Part shown: one piece after another, positions 15,663-23,227 of the stretch | Layout of the letters: each line of letters begins with the position of its first letter | How positions within the stretch are numbered: position 1 is the first letter of the stretch | Assembly (NCBI GenBank): GCA_902826155.1 | Contig: CADEDU010000015.1 | Coordinates: forward strand, 1 to 26,260 | Length of the DNA: 26,260 nt | Origin: an uncultured beta proteobacterium | GTDB lineage: Bacteria; Pseudomonadota; Gammaproteobacteria; Burkholderiales; SG8-39 | Direction: 5' to 3' | The notes under the pieces: generated by a model | The model's input: the letters and a program-made list of their open reading frames with translations, nothing else | The model's database searches: none | Told to the model about the DNA's origin: nothing | Program-made: the position numbers and the translations under genes

Positions 15663-16766
15663 CTATTCTTTATCGGACGCGTTATCGGACGATTCCGGGC
15701 TCGGCTGTTCCTGCGCGGCGCGCTCGCGCTGCAGTTTCTTGAATGCCTGCAACTGCCGCGCGACGATGCCCTGGTAACCGTCCTCGCCGACCCAGCGCAC
15801 GTTCCAATCCGACAGGCCTGCGGGCGTGAGTTCCTTGCGCTCCCACGCGGCGCGCGCTTCCTTGAATGCCTTGGCCTTCTCCGTCTTGTCGGGCGTGCGC
15901 TCCGGAATGTGCTTTTGCACGTCGGCCAGGTGCGCGTGATAGTCGTTGCCGACCGGGCACACCGCCAGACAGCGCGGACAGTCGCCGAACGAGCCGACCA
16001 CGCGCAACAGCCCTTGCCAGAAGCCGAACAGATCGCGCGAGCGCAGCGCGTTCCCCTGTTCGCTTGCCGGCAGATCGAAGAAGCGATCGAAAAACTTGGT
16101 GATCTGCGCGAAACCGAATTCCTGCGCCTCGGTCGCGCACGCGGCCTTGTCGAGGCCCCATTGACGCACCGCATCGGGCGGACACGAATGCAGGCAGCGG
16201 CTGCACGATTCGCCGATGCATACCTGCTCGGTCATGCGCGCATCGGGCTCCAGTTCGAGCTCGGTGAGAATGCCGGTGAGGTACAGGCGCGGCCCGAACT
16301 GCGGCGTGAGGATGTTCACTTCAAGCCCGAGCGTGCCCAACCCCGCTTCGACGCCGAGGTGGCGCGTCGACAACCGGCCGTAGCTTGCGCGCTTGAGGTT
16401 CCAGTCGGTTTCCTGTGCCGCCAGCGCGAACGACGGATGGCCGTTGCGCTCCAACTCGTCGGCCAGCTTGTGCGCGATGCGGTCCATCTTGCGCAGCACC
16501 AGCATGTCGAGATACTGCACCGGCACATTCGACTTGCAGCGAAACGCACCGACCGGAATGCGCTGCACGATCACGATCACGCTCTTGCAGTACGGCGAGA
16601 TACGATCGGGCGTCTGCGGATAGCGCGGATCGGGCGGAAAGGCGTTGAGCGTCGCCGCCGAAGCAATGCCGGCGATATCCGCGCCGAGTTCGATTGCGCG
16701 GCGCTTGACCGACGCCGCGTCGATCGGACCGGCGAGCGGTGTGCCCTTACGCAGTCCGCGCGCCAT
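15663..16766 (-). CDS. QueG/reductive-dehalogenase-like double [4Fe-4S] protein (paralogue B)
   Basis: A 367-aa paralogue of the next gene, sharing the EAGLGTLGL loop (140-148), the FGFAQITKFF segment and the cysteine framework C183-x4-C188-x2-C191-x3-C195, C210, C263-x2-C266-x3-C270-PVG. It differs in a longer N-terminus and a charged Lys/Glu/Ser-rich C-terminal tail from about 330. Both copies keep all eight cluster cysteines, so neither looks decayed, and their divergence suggests split roles or a heterodimer. No Shine-Dalgarno is visible before the ATG at 16766, so the start is moderately sure. It heads a probable minus-strand unit B-A-PLD, 78 bp after the FAD oxidase. True QueG (tRNA modification) is an alternative for one copy, but tandem duplication and the shorter C-terminus argue against it. 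Confidence 0.8.
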   Translation of the reverse strand: MARGLRKGTPLAGPIDAASVKRRAIELGADIAGIASAATLNAFPPDPRYPQTPDRISPYCKSVIVIVQRIPVGAFRCKSNVPVQYLDMLVLRKMDRIAHKLADELERNGHPSFALAAQETDWNLKRASYGRLSTRHLGVEAGLGTLGLEVNILTPQFGPRLYLTGILTELELEPDARMTEQVCIGESCSRCLHSCPPDAVRQWGLDKAACATEAQEFGFAQITKFFDRFFDLPASEQGNALRSRDLFGFWQGLLRVVGSFGDCPRCLAVCPVGNDYHAHLADVQKHIPERTPDKTEKAKAFKEARAAWERKELTPAGLSDWNVRWVGEDGYQGIVARQLQAFKKLQRERAAQEQPSPESSDNASDKE

Positions 16767-16844
16767 GGCGGAAAGGTGACGTGTATCGATCGATCATGGC
16801 CATAACGTAGAGGGCGCATCGACGCGCGTCAAGGCGCGCCGCGT

Positions 16845-18260
16845 TCAAGGCAACGCCCGGAGCACCTTGCCCGGATTGAGCAGGTTGTGCGGATCGAGCG
16901 CATGCTTGATGGCACGCATCACCGGTACGCCGCTCGGATGCTCGCGTTCCAGGTGCGCGATCTTGCCCATGCCGATGCCGTGTTCGCCGGTGCAGGTGCC
17001 GCCCATCGCAATAGCACGATCGACCAGTCGTTCATTGATCGCTTCGGCTTCGTGCAACTCGACCGGCGAGTCCGGATCGAGATTGATGCCCAGATGAAAG
17101 TTGCCATCGCCGACGTGGCCCATCAGTACGATCGGCAGCCTCGAGCGGCCGATGTCGGCCTCGGTCTGCACAATGCATTCGGCCAGCTGCGAGATCGGCA
17201 CGCACGCATCGGTGGAGAGCACGCGCGCGTTGGGCCGCAACGCCATGGTCGCGAAATACGCGTCGTGCCGGGCCTTCCACAGTCGAGAACGTTCCTCCGG
17301 CGTGCTCGACCAGGCAAAGCCGCTGCCGCCGTGATCGAGCGCGAGCGCCTCGACGGCTTGCGCCTGCTCTTTCACCGCATTCGGGCTGCCGTGGAACTCG
17401 AAGAACAGCATCGGCGCTTCCTGCAGGCCGAGCTTCGCGTAGGCGTTGATCGCGCGCACCGACATCACGTTCAGAAATTCGCAGCGTGCCACCGGAATAC
17501 CGGACTGGATCGTGGCGATCACCGTTTCCACCGCCGTGCGCACCGTCTGAAACGTGCACACGGCACTGGAGATCGCCTCGGGCTGCGGATGCAATCGCAC
17601 CGTCACCTCGGTGATGATGCCGAGCGTACCTTCAGAGCCCACCAGCAGGCGCGTGAGGTCGTAGCCGGCCGCCGACTTGCGTGCGCGCGAACCGGTGCGA
17701 ACCACGCTTCCGTCGGCCAACACTGCGGTCAGTGCAAGCGTGTTCTCGCGCATCGTGCCGTAGCGCACGGCGTTGGTGCCGGAAGCGCGCGTCGCGGCCA
17801 TGCCCCCGAGCGTGGCATCGGCGCCGGGATCGAGCGGAAAGAACAGGCCGGTGTCGCGCAGCTGTTCGTTCAATTGCTTGCGCGTCACGCCCGCCTGCGC
17901 CGTGGCATCGAGATCGTCGGCGCGCACCGCCAGCACCTGGTTCATGCCGGTGAGATCGATCGTCACCCCGCCGGCGATGGCCTGGATGTGGCCCTCCAAT
18001 GAGGTGCCCGCACCGAACGCGATGATCGGCGTGCGGTGCATCGCGCACAGTCGCACGGCATCGGCGACCTCGTCGGTCGAATGTGCGAACACCACCGCAT
18101 CGGGCGCCGCGATCGGAAAGGGCGATTCGTCGCGGCCGTGGTGGTCGCGCACGGCCTGGGTGGTGCTTGCGCGTTCGCCGAACCGGCGTGACAGCGCATC
18201 GAGCAGCGCGCCTGGCGCGTGACGAGGGGCTGAGCAGGCCACTGAAGACGAGTTGTCCAA
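16845..18260 (-). CDS. FAD-linked oxidase, D-lactate dehydrogenase (cytochrome)/GlcD type
   Basis: A 471-aa flavoenzyme of the VAO/PCMH family that oxidises a D-2-hydroxy acid such as D-lactate or glycolate and passes electrons to cytochrome c or quinone. The FAD-binding loop AFGAGTSLEGH is at 81-91, the PLDPGADATLGGMAAT segment at 142-157 and LVGSEGTLGIITEVT at 206-220. The C-terminal metal and substrate site has H382, D385, N387 and H389 in GHVGDGNFHLG, plus E426 and H427 in GEHGIG. The start is a TTG at 18260 with GGAG 8 nt upstream; the first GTG, at 18242, has none. No GlcE or GlcF partners are seen, which favours a single-subunit D-LDH. It is divergent from the ABC transporter operon across a 344-bp region. 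Confidence 0.9.
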   Translation of the reverse strand: MDNSSSVACSAPRHAPGALLDALSRRFGERASTTQAVRDHHGRDESPFPIAAPDAVVFAHSTDEVADAVRLCAMHRTPIIAFGAGTSLEGHIQAIAGGVTIDLTGMNQVLAVRADDLDATAQAGVTRKQLNEQLRDTGLFFPLDPGADATLGGMAATRASGTNAVRYGTMRENTLALTAVLADGSVVRTGSRARKSAAGYDLTRLLVGSEGTLGIITEVTVRLHPQPEAISSAVCTFQTVRTAVETVIATIQSGIPVARCEFLNVMSVRAINAYAKLGLQEAPMLFFEFHGSPNAVKEQAQAVEALALDHGGSGFAWSSTPEERSRLWKARHDAYFATMALRPNARVLSTDACVPISQLAECIVQTEADIGRSRLPIVLMGHVGDGNFHLGINLDPDSPVELHEAEAINERLVDRAIAMGGTCTGEHGIGMGKIAHLEREHPSGVPVMRAIKHALDPHNLLNPGKVLRALP

Positions 18261-18349
18261 ACGCGCAACTCCGCGATCGACGAGGAGGAGCCGAGCTTAC
18301 TCGAACCGTATGGGCAGGGAACCTAACGGCGGGGAGGCAAGCATCGGAA

Positions 18350-18394
18350 AACCCAGCGGCCGAGAACCCATAGGCTGAGGACCCAGCGTTGGCG
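18350..18394 (+). repeat. Three tandem 15-bp imperfect repeats
   Basis: Units at 18350-18364, 18365-18379 and 18380-18394 each carry ACCCA at the same place. Units 1 and 2 agree at 12 of 15 positions; unit 3 keeps ACCCAGCG of unit 1 and then diverges. A 15-bp step is not a whole helical turn. They could be regulator sites or a decaying repeat. Confidence 0.4.
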
Positions 18395-18401
18395 TGGCGG
18401 G

Positions 18402-18444
18402 GGCTGCCGTTCTTGCCCCGGCAGCCGAACGCTACGGCTACAAT
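18402..18444 (+). promoter_or_regulatory. Hairpin and -10-like box upstream of the ABC transporter operon
   Basis: GGCTGCCG (18402-18409) and CGGCAGCC (18419-18426) form a perfect 8-bp stem with a 9-nt loop. TACAAT at 18439-18444 is a strong -10 match. The nearest -35-like TTGCCC (18413-18418) is 20 bp away, too far for a standard promoter, so an activator or another sigma factor may be needed. The inverted repeat over the -35 zone would suit an operator. Confidence 0.35.
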
Positions 18445-18604
18445 TTCGCCCGCACCGTCTCGACCCTGCGCGGCGCCTCCGTAGTCCTTCATATCCCTGC
18501 GTTCGTACCCTTCGCACTCCCGAGCCTCGAGCAACCCACCCCGATTACCGCCAGAGTTGCCGCTCCCGCCCGCACGGCTTCGTTGCCACCCCCAAAGGAT
18601 CGCC

Positions 18605-19774
18605 ATGAAGAAATTGCTGTTCGCCGCAGGCTTGGCGCTTGCGCTTGCCCAGCCAGCCGTTGCCGCCGACAAGGTGAAGGTGGGTTTCATCTCGACCTTG
18701 TCGGGGCCCAACGCGGCGCTGGGGATCGATATCCGCGATGCGTTCAATCTCGCGGTGAAGTTGAACGGCGGCAAGCTCGGCGGGTTGCCGGCCGAAGTCA
18801 CGGTGCTCGATGACCAGCTCAATCCCGATACCGGCAAGCAGCTCGCCGATCGCCTGGTCAAGCGCGACCGCGTCGACTTTCTGACCGGGATCGTGTTCTC
18901 GAACGTGATGCTGGCGGTGGGGCCGGTGGCATTCGAGGCAAAGACCCCGTACATCAGTGCCAACGCCGGGCCGTCGCAGCTCGCCGGTGAAGGCTGCAAC
19001 CGCTACTTCTTCTCCGCCTCGTGGCAGAACGACGTCAACAATGGCGCGGCCGGTTTGCTGGCGGCACAGCGCGACTTCAAGAGCGTGTACCTGATCGCGC
19101 CCAACTATCCGGCCGGCAAAGATGCCCTGTCGGGCTTCAAGTCGTACTACAAGGGCAAAGTCGCCGACGAGGTGTACGTGAAGCTGGGGCAGCTCGACTA
19201 CGCGGCCGAGCTGGCGCAGATCCGCGCTGCCAAACCCGAGGCGCTGTTCTCGTTCCTGCCCGGTGGCATGGGCATCAACTTCATCAAGCAGTTCGTCGCG
19301 GCCGGGTTGTCGAAGGACATCGCGCTGCTCATGGCCGGTGTGACTGCCGACGAAGACATCATCAAGGCAGTCGGCGAGCCGATGCTCGGCCTGTTCAACA
19401 CCGCGCACTGGGCGCACGACCTCGACAATGAGGCCAACCGCAAGTTCGTCACTGCGTTCCAGAAGGAGTACGGTCGCCTGCCCACGGTGTTCGCCGCCCA
19501 GGGCTACGACACTGCGATGTTGATCGATGCGGCGGCGCGCGACGTGAAGGGCAAGGTGGAAGATCGCGAAGCGGTGATCAAAGCGTTGCGCGCCAAACGG
19601 TTCCAGTCGGTGCGCGGCGATTTCAAATGGGGCAACAACAACTATCCGATTCAGGACTGGTATCTGCGCGTCATCGGTCGCGACGCGCAGGGCCGCATCA
19701 CCAACAAGACCGTAGGCACCGTGGCCAAGGCGCTCGGTGATCCGCACGTGGCGCGATGTCCGCTGAAGTGGTAG
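18605..19774 (+). CDS. ABC transporter substrate-binding protein 1, Liv/aromatic type (Peripla_BP_6)
   Basis: A 389-aa periplasmic receptor with a Sec signal peptide cleaved after AVA at residue 20, leaving ADKVKVGFIST. It shows the family signatures: STLSGPNAALGIDIRDAFNLA, TPYISANAGPSQLAG, the hinge region PNYPAGKDAL, and GGMGINFIKQFVAAGL. Type I receptors of this family bind branched-chain amino acids, amides or aromatic acids; three linked paralogues and the catabolic neighbours favour aromatic or related acids, as inference. It has exactly two cysteines, one in the middle (GEGCN) and one four residues from the C-terminus (ARCPLKW), matched in both paralogues, suggesting a disulfide. AAAGGA 5 nt upstream fixes the ATG at 18605. 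It is the first gene of the transporter operon, 49 bp before the second receptor. Confidence 0.92.
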   Translation: MKKLLFAAGLALALAQPAVAADKVKVGFISTLSGPNAALGIDIRDAFNLAVKLNGGKLGGLPAEVTVLDDQLNPDTGKQLADRLVKRDRVDFLTGIVFSNVMLAVGPVAFEAKTPYISANAGPSQLAGEGCNRYFFSASWQNDVNNGAAGLLAAQRDFKSVYLIAPNYPAGKDALSGFKSYYKGKVADEVYVKLGQLDYAAELAQIRAAKPEALFSFLPGGMGINFIKQFVAAGLSKDIALLMAGVTADEDIIKAVGEPMLGLFNTAHWAHDLDNEANRKFVTAFQKEYGRLPTVFAAQGYDTAMLIDAAARDVKGKVEDREAVIKALRAKRFQSVRGDFKWGNNNYPIQDWYLRVIGRDAQGRITNKTVGTVAKALGDPHVARCPLKW

Positions 19775-19823
19775 TAACCGCGCGCTGATGAAGCAAACAA
19801 ACTGGATCCGAGAGGGGATGGGA

Positions 19824-21029
19824 ATGCAACAAGGAACAGGCACTCACAAGCACGCACGGACGCTCGTACTGGCCACGCTAAGCGCTCTCAGCGTTTTATT
19901 GGCCGCGGCACCCGTGCTGGCCGCCGACAAGGTCAAAGTCGGTCTGGTGACGACGCTCTCGGGTCCCGCAGGGCAACCTGGCATCGACGTGCGTGACGGT
20001 TTCAATCTCGCGGTCAAGCACCTGGGCGGCAAGCTGGGTGGTTTATCCGCCGAAGTGCTCGCCACGGACGATCAGTTCAATCCGGAAGTGGGCAAGCAGG
20101 TGACCGACCGCTACGTGAAGCGCGACCGCGTCGATCTGGTCACCGGCATCATCTACTCGAACATCCTGTTGGCCGCGGCACCGGTGGCGTTCGAAACCAA
20201 GACGCCGTTCGTCTCGGCCAACGCCGGACCGTCACAGCTGGCCGGCAAGGGCTGCAGCCCGTGGTTCGTCTCGGCGGCGTGGCAGAACGACGCCAACCAC
20301 GAAGCGGCCGGGCAGCACGCGACCACCAAGGGCTACAAGAACACCTACCTGATGGCGCCCAACTATCCCGCCGGCAAGGATGCGCTCACCGGCTTCAAGC
20401 GCTTCTACAAGGGCAAGCTTGCCGATGAGGTGTACGTGAAGCTCGGCCAGCTCGATTTCGCGGCCGAGCTGGCGCAGGTGCGCGCCGCCAAGCCCGAAGC
20501 GGTGTACGTGTTCATGCCCGGCGGCATGGGCATCAACTTCATCAAGCAGTTCGTGGCGGGCGGGCTGTCGAAAGACATCCAGCTCATCCTGCCGGGCTTC
20601 TCCGCCGACATGGATACGATCCCCGCGGTGGGTGATTCGATGCTCGGCCTGTTCAACACCGCGCAGTGGGCACCTGATTTCGACAACGCCGACAACAAGC
20701 GCTTCGTCGCCGACTTCGAGAAGGAGCTCAAGCGTGTTCCGTCGCTCTATGCCGCACAGGGCTACGACACCGCGCTGCTCATCGACGCGGCGGTGCGTGC
20801 AGTGAAGGGCAAGGTCGAGGATCGCGAGGCGTTCATGCGCGCGCTCAAGACCACGAAGGCCAGGTCGATCCGTGGCGAGTACCGCATCAACAACAACGGC
20901 TTCCCGGTGCAGAACTACTATCTGCGCGTGGTCGGCAAAGACGCGCAGGGCCGGCTGGTCAACAAGACCATGGGCACGGTGTTCACCAACCATGCCGACG
21001 CGTACGCCAAGGAGTGCCCGCTGAAGTAG
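19824..21029 (+). CDS. ABC transporter substrate-binding protein 2, Liv/aromatic type
   Basis: A 401-aa paralogue of the preceding receptor and its closest relative by eye, with well over half of aligned residues identical. I start at the ATG at 19824 because AGAGGGG ends 6 nt upstream; ATGs at 19788 and 19818 are alternatives. The signal peptide has a long basic n-region (THKHAR), a hydrophobic core and cleavage after VLA near residue 33, before ADKVKVGLVTT. The fold signatures TLSGPAGQPGIDVRDGFNLA, TPFVSANAGPSQLAG and GGMGINFIKQFVAGGL match. It keeps the same two cysteines (GKGCSPWF and KECPLK). Differences from receptor 1 cluster in ligand-facing stretches such as GCSPWFVSAAW, so ligand preference may differ. 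LivH starts 7 bp after its stop, so they share a transcript. Confidence 0.92.
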   Translation: MQQGTGTHKHARTLVLATLSALSVLLAAAPVLAADKVKVGLVTTLSGPAGQPGIDVRDGFNLAVKHLGGKLGGLSAEVLATDDQFNPEVGKQVTDRYVKRDRVDLVTGIIYSNILLAAAPVAFETKTPFVSANAGPSQLAGKGCSPWFVSAAWQNDANHEAAGQHATTKGYKNTYLMAPNYPAGKDALTGFKRFYKGKLADEVYVKLGQLDFAAELAQVRAAKPEAVYVFMPGGMGINFIKQFVAGGLSKDIQLILPGFSADMDTIPAVGDSMLGLFNTAQWAPDFDNADNKRFVADFEKELKRVPSLYAAQGYDTALLIDAAVRAVKGKVEDREAFMRALKTTKARSIRGEYRINNNGFPVQNYYLRVVGKDAQGRLVNKTMGTVFTNHADAYAKECPLK

Positions 21030-21036
21030 GTTTCAC

Positions 21037-21957
21037 GTGTCCGCAATTCTCATCTTCGAGCAGACGCTGAACGGTCTGCAGTTCGGGCTGATGCTGTTCC
21101 TGCTCGCCGCGGGCCTCACGCTCGTGTTCGGGATAATGGACATGATCAACCTCGCGCACGGCTCGATCTACATGGTCGGGGCCTATATCGCCGCGACGTT
21201 GATCCAGCTCACCGGCTCGTTCCTCGTGGCCGTGCCGCTGGCCATCATCGCCACGGCGGCGATCGGCATGCTGCTCGAGGTGAGCCTGCTGCGGCAGCTC
21301 TATGCGCGCGATCACATGACACAGGTGCTCGCCACTTTCGCGATCCTGCTGATCGCCAACGAGCTGGTGCGCATGATCTGGGGCACGCAGCCGATGATGC
21401 TCAACACGCCCAAGGCGCTGTCCGGGCCGGTCGAGCTGTTTCCGGGCATGAGCTATTCCTCCTATCGGCTGCTGATCATCGCGGTCGGTCTGGCGGTGGC
21501 GGTGCTGCTCTACTTCCTGGTCGCGAAAACGCGCACCGGCATGCTGGTGCGCGCCGGGGCATCGAATCGCGAAATGGCTACCGCGATGGGCGTGAACATC
21601 AAGCTGCTGTTCACCGTGGTGTTCGGCGTGGGCGCGGCGCTGTGCGCGGTGGCCGGTGCGATGCTCGGGCCGATCCTCGCGGTGCAGGTCGGCATGGGCG
21701 AGAGCATCCTGATTCTCGCGTTCGTGGTGATCGTCATCGGCGGCATCGGCTCGATCCGCGGGGCGCTGGTCGGCTCGCTGCTGGTGGGCATGGTGGATAC
21801 GATCGGGCGCGCGTTCCTGCCGATGCTGTTCCGCGAGTTCCTGCCGCCGCAGGTCGCATCCAACCTGGGGCCGGCGGTGGCGTCGATCCTGATCTACGTG
21901 TTGATGGCCGCTGTACTGTTCTGGAAGCCGCAGGGACTGTTCCCGGCGCGCGGTTAA
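21037..21957 (+). CDS. livH: Branched-chain amino acid-type ABC transporter permease LivH
   Basis: A 306-aa polytopic inner-membrane permease with about eight hydrophobic helices. LivH features are present: FGLMLFLLAAGLTLVFGIMDMINLAHGS near 13-40, an ATFAILLIANELVRMIWG helix near 100-117, RAGASNREMATAMGVNI near 173-189 (the ATPase-coupling loop), and IVIGGIGSIRGALVGSLLVG near 231-250. It starts with GTG at 21037, 7 bp after the second receptor, with no clear Shine-Dalgarno, which suggests coupling. It pairs with LivM, encoded after the third receptor. Splitting LivH from LivM by a receptor gene is a less usual order. Confidence 0.94.
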   Translation: MSAILIFEQTLNGLQFGLMLFLLAAGLTLVFGIMDMINLAHGSIYMVGAYIAATLIQLTGSFLVAVPLAIIATAAIGMLLEVSLLRQLYARDHMTQVLATFAILLIANELVRMIWGTQPMMLNTPKALSGPVELFPGMSYSSYRLLIIAVGLAVAVLLYFLVAKTRTGMLVRAGASNREMATAMGVNIKLLFTVVFGVGAALCAVAGAMLGPILAVQVGMGESILILAFVVIVIGGIGSIRGALVGSLLVGMVDTIGRAFLPMLFREFLPPQVASNLGPAVASILIYVLMAAVLFWKPQGLFPARG

Positions 21958-21985
21958 ACGTCGTTCCTCTTCAGTGAGACCAAGC

Positions 21986-23158
21986 ATGTTCAAACGCATT
22001 GCACTGACCCTGGCGCTGGCTTCGGCGGCAACGCTCGTCACCTCGGCCAACGCCGCCGACAAGATGAAGGTGGGCTTCCTGTCGACGATGTCGGGCCCGA
22101 GCGGCTATTTCGGCAGCGAAGCACGCGATGGTTTCAACCTGCTTGTGAAGATGCGCGGCGGCAAGCTCGGCGGGCTGCCGGCCGAAGTGCTGGTGGCCGA
22201 CGATCAGTTCAATCCGGATGCCGCCAAGCAGGCGGCCGAGCGGCTCGTGCGCCGCGAACGCGTCGACATCATCGCCGGCACCATCAACGCCAACATCGTG
22301 CTCGCGGTGCATCCGTACCTGGTCGCCAACGAGACGTTCATGGTGTCCACCATCGCCGGCCCGTCTGATCTCGCCGGCGACAAATGCAGCCCGTGGTTCT
22401 TCTCGGTCGGTTACCAGAACGACAACCCGCACGAGGCGATGGGCAAGCATCTGCAGGACAAGGGCGTCAAGAACGTGCTCACGCTGGTGCCGAACTTTCC
22501 GTCGGGGCGCGACGCGGTGGCGGGTCTGAAACGCTTCTACAAGGGCAACGTCGCCTCCGAGATCTACATCAAGATCAATCAGCCCGACTACGCCGCCGAG
22601 ATCGGCCAGATCCGCGCCGCCAAACCTGAGGCGGTGTTCATCTTCCTGCCCGGTGCGATGGGCATCAACTTCATCAAGCAGTATCAGCAGGCCGGGTTGC
22701 TCAAGGACATTCCGCTCTACGGCTTCGGCTTCAACTTCGAGGAAGACATCATCAAGGCGGTGGGCGATTCGGTGGTGGGCGCGTACAACTCGCTGCAATG
22801 GAGCCGCGATCTGGACAATCCCGCCAACAAGGCATTCGTGCAGGCGTTCGAGAAGGAGTACGGCCGGCCGGTATCGGCTTACGCAGCGTTGGGCTACGAC
22901 ACGGCGGCGCTGATCGACGCGGCGGTGCAGCAGGTCAACGGCAAGGTCGAAGACAAGAACGCATTCCGCCAGGCGATGCGCGCGGCCAAGTTCGCCAGCG
23001 TGCGCGGCGATTTCAAGTTCAACAACAACCACATGCCGATCCAGACGTTCTTCCTGCGCCAGGTGGTGAAGGAAGGCGATCAGATCCGCAACAAGGTGAT
23101 CGGCACGATCTTCAAGGATCACCGCGACAGCTTCGCCAGCGCATGCAACATGAAGTAG
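21986..23158 (+). CDS. ABC transporter substrate-binding protein 3, Liv/aromatic type
   Basis: A 390-aa receptor, third paralogue, inserted between the two permease genes. The ATG at 21986 gives a clean signal peptide (FKRIALTLALASAATL) cleaved after ANA at residue 23, before ADKMKVGFLST. It is more diverged than the first two: TMSGPSGYFGSEARDGFNLL, TFMVSTIAGPSDLAG and GAMGINFIKQYQQAGLL, with the change from TPYISANAGPSQ to TFMVSTIAGPSD in the ligand-binding loop. It keeps the two paired cysteines (DKCSPWFF and SACNMK). It likely feeds the same LivHMGF core with a different ligand range. A weak GTGAGA is the only ribosome-site candidate, 28 bp after LivH. The 69 bp before LivM are quiet. Confidence 0.92.
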   Translation: MFKRIALTLALASAATLVTSANAADKMKVGFLSTMSGPSGYFGSEARDGFNLLVKMRGGKLGGLPAEVLVADDQFNPDAAKQAAERLVRRERVDIIAGTINANIVLAVHPYLVANETFMVSTIAGPSDLAGDKCSPWFFSVGYQNDNPHEAMGKHLQDKGVKNVLTLVPNFPSGRDAVAGLKRFYKGNVASEIYIKINQPDYAAEIGQIRAAKPEAVFIFLPGAMGINFIKQYQQAGLLKDIPLYGFGFNFEEDIIKAVGDSVVGAYNSLQWSRDLDNPANKAFVQAFEKEYGRPVSAYAALGYDTAALIDAAVQQVNGKVEDKNAFRQAMRAAKFASVRGDFKFNNNHMPIQTFFLRQVVKEGDQIRNKVIGTIFKDHRDSFASACNMK

Positions 23159-23227
23159 TGCGCCGTCGCGAACGGGCCGGTCAGGCAATCACGATGCCGA
23201 ACATCGCCGCGGGAGGCCGCCGCAACG

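Larger units (their letters stand above)
18261..18604. other. 344-bp divergent intergenic region upstream of the ABC transporter operon
   Basis: No convincing gene is visible on either strand; short open frames here lack family similarity. It holds the GGAG site for the TTG start of the FAD oxidase (18269-18272), three 15-bp imperfect direct repeats (18350-18394), a hairpin with a -10-like TACAAT (18402-18444), and AAAGGA at 18594-18599, 5 nt before the first binding-protein ATG. It probably carries both divergent promoters and regulator sites. Confidence 0.6.

Noticed and set aside
14985..16805. A 606-codon plus-strand frame opposite the QueG-like pair
   Set aside because: It mirrors two genes with clear Fe-S motifs and shows only compositional bias. 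No domain, start signal or neighbour supports it.
16801..16844. Palindrome GACGCGCGTC and neighbouring GC-rich hairpins as a terminator after the FAD oxidase
   Set aside because: No T-run follows on the minus strand, and short GC palindromes are frequent by chance here; not strong enough to list as a feature.
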